Assembly: GCF_023204875.1 (NCBI RefSeq)
Contig: NZ_CP096247.1
Location: 2,604,001 to 2,668,000 of the forward strand
Source: Prevotella sp. E15-22
GTDB lineage: Bacteria > Bacteroidota > Bacteroidia > Bacteroidales > Bacteroidaceae
Reading direction: 5' to 3'
DNA length: 64,000 nucleotides
In this document: in pieces, positions 8,121 to 17,058 of the stretch
How positions within the stretch are numbered: the first letter of the stretch is position 1
Layout of the letters: each line of letters starts with the position of its first letter
Notes under the pieces: generated by a model
Database searches by the model: none
What the model saw: the letters and a program-made list of their open reading frames with translations, nothing else
Told to the model about the DNA's origin: nothing
Program-made: the position numbers and the translations under genes

Positions 8121-10382
8121 TTATTGAGGGTCTACATCATAATAGACCTGAAGCGACGCATAGCGCTTGTCTTGCAGCATCTGCTGTTGGGCAAGCGCTA
8201 AATATTTGCGCACACGCGGCATGTCAATACCCACTTCCAGTTTCAACACCAACTTACGAATACTCAAGGTCTTTACACGCGCCACACTAGGCTTGTCAGG
8301 TCCCAGCACACGGTCGCCAAACCATTGGCGTAAACGAGTACCCAGCTCTATGCTGGCCGTATTCACCACCTCGTCCTTCGAGTGCTTCAGATAGACATAT
8401 ATCAAACGGTAATATGGCGGATAATGAAAAGCCAATCGTTCCTCCACCATATTCTGGTAGAAAGTCTGATAGTCATTACGCACCACCTGCTGAATCAAAG
8501 GCAGTTCCGGACTCTTTGTCTGCAACACCACCAAACCGCGGCGTCCCTTTCGTCCTGCGCGTCCACTCACCTGCGCCATCATCATGAACGCATGCTCATA
8601 AGCACGGAAATCCGGTTGGTTAAGCATCGCATCCGCATTGAGGATACCCACCACCGACACCTTGTCGAAGTCTAGTCCCTTACTGATCATCTGCGTGCCA
8701 ATCAGCAGATTCGTTCGTCCTGCCGAGAAGTCCGTGATCAGACGCTCGTAAGCATTGCGCGTCCGTGTGGTGTCAAGGTCCATACGAGCCACACGCGCCT
8801 CAGGAAAGATATCACGAATCTGGTCCTCAATCTTCTCCGTACCATAGCCACGCCCCTGCAGTTCCTTACTGCCACAGGCAGGACACACCGCAGGAATCTG
8901 GTACGTCATGCCACAGTAATGACACGTCAACTGGTTCATCGACCGGTGCATCGTCAGACTCACATCACAGTGTTCACAACGAGGCACCCATCCGCACTGT
9001 TTACATTCCAGCATCGGCGCCCATCCACGACGGTTCTGAAACAGAATGGCCTGTTCTCCACGCTCCAGCGCCTCACGCACATACTTCAACAGAATTGGCG
9101 AGAAAGGTCCCGACATCATCTTACGATGTTGCAGGTCACGGGTATCCACCACCTGAATCTCAGGCAGTTCAATACCCTGATAGCGCTCTTTCAGTTCCAC
9201 CAATCCATACTTTCCCGTTTTGGCATTGTAGTACGACTCCAATGCAGGCGTAGCCGTACCAAGCAAGGTCTTAGCCCCCAGCATGATAGCCGCACTACGC
9301 GCATGATAACGAGGCATGGGGTCCTGCTGCTTATAAGATGTCTCGTGCTCCTCGTCAATAATCACGAGTCCCAGGCGCTGGAAAGGCAAGAACACAGCAC
9401 TACGTGCACCAAGAATCACATCATAAGGATTCTTCGAGAGTTGCTTCTGCCATATCTCCACACGCTCAGCATCACTGTATTTCGAGTGATAGATGCCCAG
9501 CCGCTTACCGAACACACGCTGCAGGCGCTGCATCATCTGCACCGTCAGCGCAATCTCAGGCATTAGGAAGAGCACCTGACGATGCTCATCCAGTTCGCGC
9601 TGAATCAGATGAATATAAATCTCCGTCTTACCACTCGACGTCACGCCATGTAGCAAGGTCACCTGTTTCTGAAGGAAAGAGAATATAATCTGGTTATATG
9701 CCTCTTGTTGTGCCGCATTCAACTTCTTAATACGATCAGGATGAGGTTCGCCGCCATGATTCAGACGCCCCACCTCCACCTCATAGGTTTCCAGGAGACC
9801 ACGTTTCACCAGTTGGTTAATGATGGTCAACGTCGTCTCAGACACATTCATCAACTCTTCGCGTGTTATCTCCAATACAGGTTCACGACACACATTCCCC
9901 TCTATCGTGTCCCATCGCGACAACGACAGATAAGCAATAAACGCCTCCTGTTGCTTTGGTGCACGAGCCAGCATGTTCAACGCCACATGCAGCGTAGGCT
10001 CATTACGATAGTTCTCTGTCAGTCGGATAAAGGTCTCCGTGCGTGGCTTATAGCCCTCCTCAGCCTTTAGTCCAGCAGGAAGAGCCGCCTTATACACCTC
10101 GCCGATGGGCGACATATAATAATCCGCTATCCAGTGCCAGAACTTCAACTGCCCAGGCAATAGCACAGGCTGCTCATCCAGCAAGGCCTCAATTGCCTTC
10201 ACCTGATAGCCCTGAGGCTTTTGGTCATGAAGTTTCGAGATGATGCCGACATAATGCTTACCCCTTCCGAAAGGCACTAAGACACGCATACCATCGCCCA
10301 CTCTGTTTTGCATCTCTGTGGGGATGGCATAAGTAAAACAGCCGTCGAGCGGCACAGGTAAGATAACGTCAGCGAAATTCAT
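8121..10382 (-). CDS. priA: Primosomal replication protein N' (PriA helicase)
   Basis: A 753-residue 3'-5' DNA helicase that reloads the replisome at stalled forks. The N-terminal DNA-binding region is followed by Walker A GVTSSGKT (about 245), DEEH Walker B (about 343), GTATPALES, and a zinc-binding block with CxxC pairs between about 460 and 500 (CKQCGW, CEHC, CHYCG, CPACGS). C-terminal helicase motifs include QMISKGLDF and QVSGRAGRKGRRG. I use the ATG at 10382; a TTG one codon earlier is less likely. It lies 3 bp after the barrel gene, so it is probably the last gene of the type IX operon transcript. Confidence 0.95.
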   Translation of the reverse strand: MNFADVILPVPLDGCFTYAIPTEMQNRVGDGMRVLVPFGRGKHYVGIISKLHDQKPQGYQVKAIEALLDEQPVLLPGQLKFWHWIADYYMSPIGEVYKAALPAGLKAEEGYKPRTETFIRLTENYRNEPTLHVALNMLARAPKQQEAFIAYLSLSRWDTIEGNVCREPVLEITREELMNVSETTLTIINQLVKRGLLETYEVEVGRLNHGGEPHPDRIKKLNAAQQEAYNQIIFSFLQKQVTLLHGVTSSGKTEIYIHLIQRELDEHRQVLFLMPEIALTVQMMQRLQRVFGKRLGIYHSKYSDAERVEIWQKQLSKNPYDVILGARSAVFLPFQRLGLVIIDEEHETSYKQQDPMPRYHARSAAIMLGAKTLLGTATPALESYYNAKTGKYGLVELKERYQGIELPEIQVVDTRDLQHRKMMSGPFSPILLKYVREALERGEQAILFQNRRGWAPMLECKQCGWVPRCEHCDVSLTMHRSMNQLTCHYCGMTYQIPAVCPACGSKELQGRGYGTEKIEDQIRDIFPEARVARMDLDTTRTRNAYERLITDFSAGRTNLLIGTQMISKGLDFDKVSVVGILNADAMLNQPDFRAYEHAFMMMAQVSGRAGRKGRRGLVVLQTKSPELPLIQQVVRNDYQTFYQNMVEERLAFHYPPYYRLIYVYLKHSKDEVVNTASIELGTRLRQWFGDRVLGPDKPSVARVKTLSIRKLVLKLEVGIDMPRVRKYLALAQQQMLQDKRYASLQVYYDVDPQ

Positions 10383-10385
10383 CAA

Positions 10386-11036
10386 TTAAAAATAGTAGGA
10401 AGCAGACAACATCCAGGCATTGGCCGTACTCTTAGCACTCTTCAGAGTCTGCTTCGACAACTGCTCGTCCAGCTCGCTCCAAGTAAAGTCACCCGTTCTG
10501 CCAATGGGGATATTATAGTTCACCATGACCTCCAGCTGTCCGCCAATAGAGGCGCCAACACCTAAATTGAAACTAAACTTAGTATCCTGCAAGGAGAATT
10601 GCTTGGCCTCCTGCTTCACATCCTCCCATGTGTAAGAAGAAGCGCCCACATTAAATGACAGCTGAGGACCGCCGCAAATAAAAATGCTGCCGAAACCCAA
10701 ACTGGCCCCCATGCGCGCATTAGCAGGAATAACAATCGACTTCTGATCCAGTTTCTCGCCTTCCACCTTCAGCGTACGCTGGTCGTAGAGTGCCGACACG
10801 TCAATGCTCAAACCAGGAACCAAGGTAGAGAAAGCCACCGTAGGACCGATGAACCATCCGCCCCTGTTCGAGTCATCGAAGACATCATTATCAAACTCCA
10901 TCTTCATCACGTCGATACCGCCCTTCACACCAAAGGCCACACCTTGCGACAATGATGGCACAGCCCAAAGCCACGCCATCATCACCAAGAGAGTTAAAAA
11001 TTTTATCCTCCTAGACTTCATATACTTCTCATTCAT
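10386..11036 (-). CDS. Outer-membrane beta-barrel protein at the end of the type IX operon (PorT-like)
   Basis: 216 residues with a signal peptide. The mature part has barrel features (GVAFGVKGGIDV, GPTVAFSTLVPGLSIDVSALY, GASIGGQLEVMVNYNIPIG) and the C-terminal aromatic strand MLSASYYF. The fold resembles PorT-family eight-stranded barrels, but I cannot show it is PorT itself. The ATG at 11036 overlaps the porN stop codon as TAATG; a second in-frame ATG at 11021 is a possible start. The position directly after porN suggests a role tied to type IX secretion. Confidence 0.7.
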   Translation of the reverse strand: MNEKYMKSRRIKFLTLLVMMAWLWAVPSLSQGVAFGVKGGIDVMKMEFDNDVFDDSNRGGWFIGPTVAFSTLVPGLSIDVSALYDQRTLKVEGEKLDQKSIVIPANARMGASLGFGSIFICGGPQLSFNVGASSYTWEDVKQEAKQFSLQDTKFSFNLGVGASIGGQLEVMVNYNIPIGRTGDFTWSELDEQLSKQTLKSAKSTANAWMLSASYYF

Positions 11037-12091
11037 TAATGCCGTTCACGACGCACTGACACACGAGGAGCAGACGAACCGCCCGACGACGAAGAACTGC
11101 TACTCTTAGCCTTCACCGTCTTAGTACGAGTCTGTCTCTTCTGCTTGGCCGCAGCCTTCACCTGCTTAGGGTCGTTGTTGGCAATACTATCCAACGAATC
11201 GCGCTTAGCCTTATCACCAAAGATGTTATTGCGGAAAGCCTCCAGCTCAGCCTCGATGCGCTTCTGCTCGGCCGACAGTTTTGTAGAGTCATTACCTGCA
11301 ATCTGTGCCAGTGTCTTGCCCAGCATATTCGTAGTCTTATAAATTTTTCCCTTATAGCGGTTCAGTGTGAAGTAGTCGTCCAAGGTCATCGTAGCCGCAT
11401 TGTTCTTGTCACTCGTCATCACCGTCTGGCGACTCAAGTAAGGCTCCACCTCCGAATACTTCACCCAGAACAGCGGATAAGAGGTACCAGCCGCATCATC
11501 ACTGAAGGCGAAATCATCCTGAACAACCATCACTGGACAGAGAGCCAAGGGCTTGATATGGAACGACGAGTTAGCCTGATCATAATAAGCACTCTCCTTC
11601 AGGAAATACTTCTTCACCTCGGCCGATGGGATATCACTGTTGTCCACATGAATCTTTCCTTTCTCTTCCGTGAAAAGAATATTATGGTTCTTCAACAGAG
11701 TAGCCATATCAAGTTTGGCAGATTCGTCCAACACCTCATTGCCATCCAGGCGATACTCATACACAGGGATATAGCCATTGATAGCCAACTTCAAGATATA
11801 GGTAAAGAGGTTCATCTGCTTACCCACAGGCTCAACAGGGAAATAGAGTCCAGAGTTCATCTCATCGTCGAGGTTAATCTCACGATAGATATCGCGACGC
11901 CACACCACATCCTCAGGCATATCCAATGCCGTGGGATACATGATGCGCATGCGCTCCGTCACACCCTGTGTCTTCTGCTGCTGTTGTTTCTTCTGCGCAG
12001 CATTACTCTGCTGAGAACGGAAGTTCTTTGGCTGTGCAGACACCGAGCCTGCAGCCAGCGTTATCATCAATAAGAACAATAGTCTTTTCAT
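11036..12091 (-). CDS. porN: Type IX secretion / gliding protein PorN (GldN)
   Basis: 351 residues with a signal peptide (MKRLLFLLMITLAAGSVSAQ). It is the periplasmic partner of the PorK lipoprotein in the outer ring of the type IX secretion machine. Family features include RMRIMYPTALDMPEDVVWRR followed by DIYREINL, and the later YPLFWVKYSEVEPYL. Gln/Lys-rich and Ser-rich low-complexity stretches lie after the signal and near the C-terminus (SSSSSSSGGSS). It is the fifth gene of the porP-K-L-M-N order, and its stop overlaps the next start. Confidence 0.92.
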   Translation of the reverse strand: MKRLLFLLMITLAAGSVSAQPKNFRSQQSNAAQKKQQQQKTQGVTERMRIMYPTALDMPEDVVWRRDIYREINLDDEMNSGLYFPVEPVGKQMNLFTYILKLAINGYIPVYEYRLDGNEVLDESAKLDMATLLKNHNILFTEEKGKIHVDNSDIPSAEVKKYFLKESAYYDQANSSFHIKPLALCPVMVVQDDFAFSDDAAGTSYPLFWVKYSEVEPYLSRQTVMTSDKNNAATMTLDDYFTLNRYKGKIYKTTNMLGKTLAQIAGNDSTKLSAEQKRIEAELEAFRNNIFGDKAKRDSLDSIANNDPKQVKAAAKQKRQTRTKTVKAKSSSSSSSGGSSAPRVSVRRERH

Positions 12092-12123
12092 ATTCTCTTA
12101 ACTCTTAGTTTCAATTTTTATCT

Positions 12124-12156
12124 TGCCCTTCCCTCCGCAGGGAGGAGTGAGGGATG
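12124..12156. repeat. GC-rich REP-like hairpin between porM and porN
   Basis: CCTCC (12132-12136) and GGAGG (12141-12145) form a short hairpin in a CCCTTCCCTCC...GGGAGGAGTGAGGG context. It resembles the stronger copies at 22.3, 51.64 and 51.76 kb. It occupies most of the 69-bp gap inside the operon. Confidence 0.45.
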
Positions 12157-12160
12157 TTTC

Positions 12161-13720
12161 CTACTTTACAATGATCTCCATTGTGGTGGGCAGCGTACGC
12201 TCAATATTATCGGGGCCAATAGCCTTGACACGCGAGATATAGAAACGACGGTTACGCGTTAACTTGCGGAAGGTATCCTTCTGACGGGCCGAGAACTTGG
12301 CACCATCGCTCACCATAGGAACGGCATTACCCATATTATCGTGGAACACCGTCTCGAACGACAACACACGGAAGCCGATATCCAATATGCCGTCGTCAAT
12401 GGCAGCACCAATACCTTCGATGCCCACCAGACTGGCCTTTGACAAGCCACCGCCCTTAAAGCGTACAAGATTACCCTTCTCGTCCTTCATCTCCAGATAA
12501 GGCGATGGGTCAGGCAGGCGACGCACACGGAATGAGAACTGTCCCATCTGCTGTGGGCGTCCAGTATTCGTTGACACCACCGTGATCGTCGCATTCTCAC
12601 CAATCTTCGATGGACGCGCAATATAGCGGCCAGGACCGGCAGGTGTCAGAGAGCCATTCGTCATGGTGGCCGAGATCTTATTCAGGGGCACGCCAGGCAC
12701 CGAGATGCTGATGGGGTTCGAATAACCAGCATACAGCATATTCATCAGGTCGGCCGACACCGTTGCACTGGGATCCACCACCGTATATTTCTGCGAGAAG
12801 TCACGACGAATCAGATCGCCATTACCGTTTGTTGTCTGGATATAACCCGCCAGGGTGAAGTCACCCGTACGTCCGCACACCGTCTCATAGAGTCCGTCCT
12901 GCAGGTTCATCTTCTGGTTGCCGATAAAAATCTCAGGCACCTGAGTGGTGTCCACGGCAGCCATGACGATATGAGCCGAGAACTTATCCCCACGAACGAT
13001 GGTCTGCGAGTTGGGAATCACAAAAGCGTTCAGCGCATTCACACGGATATCCTTCACGTCGATGTTCTGTACCAACTTATGCAGCACCTCCTTCTCGGCG
13101 TTGCGCACATCACTCTGCAGTTTCGACAGCAGGGTGACAGCCGCCGCTGCCGGCATCGACTCAAACATATACTCCTGCCAGTTCTTACCCAGTCCTGTTG
13201 AAGGCACCTCGGTAGTCAGGTCACTGGCAATACGGCGCTTTTGGTCCTTGTCATCCACCATCTTGAGGATGCCCTCACGATAACGCTCAATCGCCTTCTT
13301 CAACTCGCCGCCGCGTCCGCGTCCAGGAGCCAGCATTACCTGATTGGCAGCCTCCAGATCCTCCTTGTTCACGATGTTAGCAGGATCGCCATCGGCACCA
13401 TCCGCCTCCTGAGCGATGGCCATTTTCAACTCAGCAGCCAGGTTATAGAGAGAATCACTCGACAGTTTCACAAGCTGCGCCTTCTCGTACCATTCCTTCA
13501 CCTTCTGAGGGTTGGCCTTCATCTGCTGATCAAAGTCATCATATATTGCCAGGTTCTCCTTCGCTGCATTCTCAGTGGTACGCTTCAAACTCTCCTCCAC
13601 GATAGAGAAGCCGTTGAGCACCTCGTTCGAGACATTCAGCGCAAGCATAGCCATCAAGACGACATACATCAAGTTGATCATCTTCTGGCGCGGAGATACA
13701 GGTCTTTTCTTTATTGCCAT
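12161..13720 (-). CDS. porM: Type IX secretion / gliding motor protein PorM (GldM)
   Basis: A 519-residue inner-membrane motor subunit. With PorL it uses proton motive force and reaches across the periplasm to the PorK/N ring. The conserved N-terminus PRQKMINLMYVVLMAMLALNVS is the single membrane helix; the rest is periplasmic with repeated beta-sandwich domains. It starts 11 bp after porL and is separated from porN by a 69-bp gap carrying a hairpin. The length matches the family. Confidence 0.95.
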   Translation of the reverse strand: MAIKKRPVSPRQKMINLMYVVLMAMLALNVSNEVLNGFSIVEESLKRTTENAAKENLAIYDDFDQQMKANPQKVKEWYEKAQLVKLSSDSLYNLAAELKMAIAQEADGADGDPANIVNKEDLEAANQVMLAPGRGRGGELKKAIERYREGILKMVDDKDQKRRIASDLTTEVPSTGLGKNWQEYMFESMPAAAAVTLLSKLQSDVRNAEKEVLHKLVQNIDVKDIRVNALNAFVIPNSQTIVRGDKFSAHIVMAAVDTTQVPEIFIGNQKMNLQDGLYETVCGRTGDFTLAGYIQTTNGNGDLIRRDFSQKYTVVDPSATVSADLMNMLYAGYSNPISISVPGVPLNKISATMTNGSLTPAGPGRYIARPSKIGENATITVVSTNTGRPQQMGQFSFRVRRLPDPSPYLEMKDEKGNLVRFKGGGLSKASLVGIEGIGAAIDDGILDIGFRVLSFETVFHDNMGNAVPMVSDGAKFSARQKDTFRKLTRNRRFYISRVKAIGPDNIERTLPTTMEIIVK

Positions 13721-13731
13721 TTTATTTCAAT

Positions 13732-14523
13732 TTATTCCTCACTCTTCACGACCTTCGGCATGTTCACCGTCATCGCCTCAATCATGCGTGTATAGATCTT
13801 GTTCAGTTCGGCAATCTGTTCAGCCATGCGCTTACTCTGCTCGTTGATCTGATCGATAGTACCAATCTGCTGTGAGGCACCCTTCAACTGCATCTCGTAT
13901 ACCTTACAGATGCCCGTCAGCGTGCGGTTCAGGTTCTCCATCTCCTCACTGTCGCGTGTCAGGCGCTCGCTCTGGTCAGATACCTTCTGCAGCGTCTCAG
14001 TCAGTTTCTTCAACTGCTCCACATAGCCAGCCGTAGCCTCTTCCATTTCCTCAGCGTCAATCTCAGGCACCTCAGGCTGCTGAACCACGCCACCAATGAT
14101 GCCACCACCAACAACGCCACCAGCCACGCCATTCGCCGACAGGTTCGCAGCGATGTCATCGCCACCGCCAACGGCACCACCACCAACGGCGCCACCGCCG
14201 ATAATCACAGTGCCACCACCAGTCACGCCAGCGACGCCAGCCTCAACACCCTCTTTCTCCACATGCGTAGGCAGGTCCATGCCATCCGCTGTTTTGTCGA
14301 ACGGACGGTCGAAGGCAGCGATGAAGAACACGAACACCTCGGTACCCATACCAATGAACAGCATCAGGTTGGCACCAGGCAGGTGGGTCAGTTTAAAGAG
14401 CGTACCAAGAATCACGATAGAGGCACCCCAGCTATAGGCATAGTTCATGAATGTCTGGCCAGGAACGCTATCCAACCACTTCTGTAAGCGGTAGATAATA
14501 TTTAATTTGCTATACGTTGTCAT
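13732..14523 (-). CDS. porL: Type IX secretion / gliding motor protein PorL (GldL), with a glycine-rich insert
   Basis: 263 residues. Two membrane helices near the N-terminus (about 27-75; WGASIVILGTLFKLTHLPGA and LFIGMGTEVFVFFIAAF) hold the conserved Glu in GTEVF that serves the proton path. A cytoplasmic coiled region follows (EQLKKLTETLQKVSDQSERL). Between them is an unusual Gly/Val/Ala stretch at about 95-145 (GGGTVIIGGGAVGGGAVGGG and GVAGGVVGGGIIGGVV). The stop-to-start gap to porM is 11 bp. Confidence 0.92.
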   Translation of the reverse strand: MTTYSKLNIIYRLQKWLDSVPGQTFMNYAYSWGASIVILGTLFKLTHLPGANLMLFIGMGTEVFVFFIAAFDRPFDKTADGMDLPTHVEKEGVEAGVAGVTGGGTVIIGGGAVGGGAVGGGDDIAANLSANGVAGGVVGGGIIGGVVQQPEVPEIDAEEMEEATAGYVEQLKKLTETLQKVSDQSERLTRDSEEMENLNRTLTGICKVYEMQLKGASQQIGTIDQINEQSKRMAEQIAELNKIYTRMIEAMTVNMPKVVKSEE

Positions 14524-14584
14524 TGCTATTTAATTTTTTCCAGGACTGCCAAGGTACTTCTGGGAGGTCCTATGGGTTCAATTA

Positions 14585-16048
14585 CTATTTTCGCGTTTTC
14601 TTTGTTGAAGCCTTCACCGGTCTTGCCTTCTCGCTACTGGTATTTGCCAGTGAGCGAACGCAACGGAAACCAATATACGAGCGAGGCTGGTTCTGATACT
14701 CACTGCTGCGCCAAGCCGAGCGGATATAGCTCTCAGGATCTTTCCACGAACCGCCACGCACACTCTTCTTCTTCAGACGATAGGGATCCTCCAGTGCAGC
14801 GTTGTACTTCAACTGCGGGTTGATGTCGTTCATGGCATCGACGCCAGCCTCCGTATAGATTGTTGAAGTCCATTCAGCCACGTTACCTGCCATATCAAAC
14901 AGGCCATTGCTGTTGGCACTATAGATACCCGTCTTCGATGTAATCAGGTTACCATCCTTGGTATAGTTACCATTATCAGGCTTGAAGTTTGCATAGAAGC
15001 AACCCTTGCCGCTGGCCACATCCTCGTTGGCCCAAGGGAACTCGTTCTGCTCTTTTCCACGAGCGGCAAACTCCCATTCAGCCTCTGTCGGCAGGCGATA
15101 GCGCTGCACATAGCGCGCAGCCGGACCAAGACCTTTCAGCAGGAACTCTGTGCGCCAGGCGCAGAAGGCATTAGCCTGTTCCCAGGTCACACCCACCACG
15201 GGATAGTCGTTATAGGCCGAGTTCGAGAAGTAGTTACGCATATACGTCTCGTTGTCAGCATTGGGGAAGTCGTTCACCCAGCATGTCGTATCAGGATAAA
15301 TATTCACGATATACGTATTCAGGAAGTCCCAAGGACCAGTCAACTCACGGTTGATGGTCTGGCGCACGATGCGACCCTCGTCGTCAACAAAGGCCGTATC
15401 CTTAGAGATCATCACCCTTTCCTCAGGATCCACAGCGACATCAGTATTCAGATTTCGCTCAGCAGGATTAATGCGGTTGCGACGCAGGGCAGCAGCCGTA
15501 TAGTCATAAATCTCGTAGCGATAGTTCATCTGACTGGCATCCAACATTTTCTCACCTGTCACAGGATTGGTGACATACACGCTCTCGATGGCGCGCAACT
15601 CATCCTCGTTAGGCTTGCGAGGCAGCGACTTCTTCCAGTTCAGGTAAGGCTTCACAGGGTTGCCGTCCTTATCCTCCTCAATCTTATAGCTCTCGTCGCC
15701 GCCATAGTTAGGATCGGCCAGACGCTCACGGATGATAGAGTCGCGCACATAGTTCACAAACTGGCGATACTCAGAGTTCGTAATCTCCGTATCGTCCATC
15801 CAGAAGCCCTCCACCGAGATGTCTCTCACAGGTGTCTGCTTACCCCACAGTGTGTCCTGCGCCTCCAAGCCCATACGCAGGTGACCACGCTTAATCAGCA
15901 CCATGCCATAGGGTGCAGGTTCCGAGAAACCCTTTCCGCTGGCACCGGTCAGTTCTCCGCCGTTAGCGGTCGTCTCTTTGCCACCGAAACAGCTCGTCAG
16001 CACGAGTGCCACAGCGAGGCAAAGTCCTATCATCAATTGTTTCTTCAT
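14585..16048 (-). CDS. porK: Type IX secretion / gliding lipoprotein PorK (GldK)
   Basis: 487 residues with lipobox VLTSC (Cys about 20), so it is an outer-membrane lipoprotein. The bulk is a formylglycine-generating-enzyme/sulfatase-modifying fold used as a structural domain (LIKRGHLRMGLE, FWMDDTEITNSEYRQF, RLPTEAEWEFAARG, NVAEWTSTIY, SVRGGSWKDPESYIRSAWR). It forms the periplasmic ring with PorN. It starts 8 bp downstream of porP and is followed by a 61-bp gap before porL. Confidence 0.95.
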   Translation of the reverse strand: MKKQLMIGLCLAVALVLTSCFGGKETTANGGELTGASGKGFSEPAPYGMVLIKRGHLRMGLEAQDTLWGKQTPVRDISVEGFWMDDTEITNSEYRQFVNYVRDSIIRERLADPNYGGDESYKIEEDKDGNPVKPYLNWKKSLPRKPNEDELRAIESVYVTNPVTGEKMLDASQMNYRYEIYDYTAAALRRNRINPAERNLNTDVAVDPEERVMISKDTAFVDDEGRIVRQTINRELTGPWDFLNTYIVNIYPDTTCWVNDFPNADNETYMRNYFSNSAYNDYPVVGVTWEQANAFCAWRTEFLLKGLGPAARYVQRYRLPTEAEWEFAARGKEQNEFPWANEDVASGKGCFYANFKPDNGNYTKDGNLITSKTGIYSANSNGLFDMAGNVAEWTSTIYTEAGVDAMNDINPQLKYNAALEDPYRLKKKSVRGGSWKDPESYIRSAWRSSEYQNQPRSYIGFRCVRSLANTSSEKARPVKASTKKTRK

Positions 16049-16056
16049 ATGCTCGT

Positions 16057-17058
16057 TTATAATAATCTCACACTTTGATGGCGGTTACGTCCCTTCTTCG
16101 TGAAGTTGATGTCCGTCTGATAGCCCACAAACAATTCGTGTCCGCCGTTGCCCAGACTCTGCACCGTGGTGTTATACTCATAGCTGTAGCCCAGCATCAC
16201 ACCATGGAACTTGCCGCCCACATAGGCTGTGATAGAGTTTGTAGGACTATATCCCACGCCCACATACATCAGTCGTTGCTCATAATTATAGGTCAGACGG
16301 GTGGTGATATCGGCCCTGTAGCCCACCCCATCCGTGCGTCCCATCACAGAGGGCTGTATTGATAAGAACGGATTATTCAGGCGAATATTGCATCCAGACG
16401 TAAAATAATACGCAGGATCGATGTCCAACTCGTTTGTTTCACCGATTTCAACACGTGGTGCCAACAGATGCTGCACCGATGCGCCCACATACCACCAGTC
16501 ATGCTGATAATACAGTCCTGCATTTAGGTCGAAGGCCGTTCCAGTGACATCCGACGTGGGCAGAACCATGTCGCCTGCATCGTTAAACTCCAGTTCCGAG
16601 CCCTTCAGGTTTTCGCTCAGCATCACAGGCTGAATGCCAATGCCCAACACGCCACCCAGCAGTTTTATCTGGGGTGCGTACATCACTGAGAACTTCTTAT
16701 GCGAGAACACACCGATATCATCGTTCACCAGTTGCGCGCCCACGCCATGAACCATGCCTAAGAGTTGGAAGGGCATATCGGCCGAGAGGTACATCGTCTT
16801 GGGATTATGTTCGAATCCCACCAACGACATGTTATAGGCGCCCACCACGTTCATCTTGTTCTGCTTACCGGCAGCGGCAGGGTTATACGCCGTCTCCATC
16901 GTCCAGTAATGACTGAACGACGGGTCGTACTGCGCCATCACCTCAACAGAGGCGGCCAGCAGCAAGGTCAATATCCATAGCTTTCGCCTTAACACATCAT
17001 CAATAACGCAAAAAATGCGTTCTTTATTATAAAAAAGTATGTTTTTTATTCTTTTCAC
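16057..17058 (-). CDS. porP: Type IX secretion outer-membrane protein PorP (SprF family)
   Basis: 333 residues, PorP/SprF barrel family (YDPSFSHYWTMETAYNPAAAG, a classic motif just after the signal peptide; later AFDLNAGLYYQHDWWYVGASVQHL). The open frame begins with GTG at 17058, overlapping the stop of the ABC gene. A GTG at 16995 (codon 22) would give a more normal signal peptide (LRRKLWILTLLLAASVEVMA), so the start is uncertain. PorP family members bind peptidoglycan-linked partners and PorK/N at the outer membrane. It is the first por gene in the run. Confidence 0.9.
   Translation of the reverse strand: MKRIKNILFYNKERIFCVIDDVLRRKLWILTLLLAASVEVMAQYDPSFSHYWTMETAYNPAAAGKQNKMNVVGAYNMSLVGFEHNPKTMYLSADMPFQLLGMVHGVGAQLVNDDIGVFSHKKFSVMYAPQIKLLGGVLGIGIQPVMLSENLKGSELEFNDAGDMVLPTSDVTGTAFDLNAGLYYQHDWWYVGASVQHLLAPRVEIGETNELDIDPAYYFTSGCNIRLNNPFLSIQPSVMGRTDGVGYRADITTRLTYNYEQRLMYVGVGYSPTNSITAYVGGKFHGVMLGYSYEYNTTVQSLGNGGHELFVGYQTDINFTKKGRNRHQSVRLL

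Noticed and set aside
8919..9566. Plus-strand frame of 215 codons inside priA
   Set aside because: It is antisense to the zinc-binding and helicase region of priA, which has all its family motifs; the predicted peptide is His/Arg/Thr-rich and unrelated to any family.
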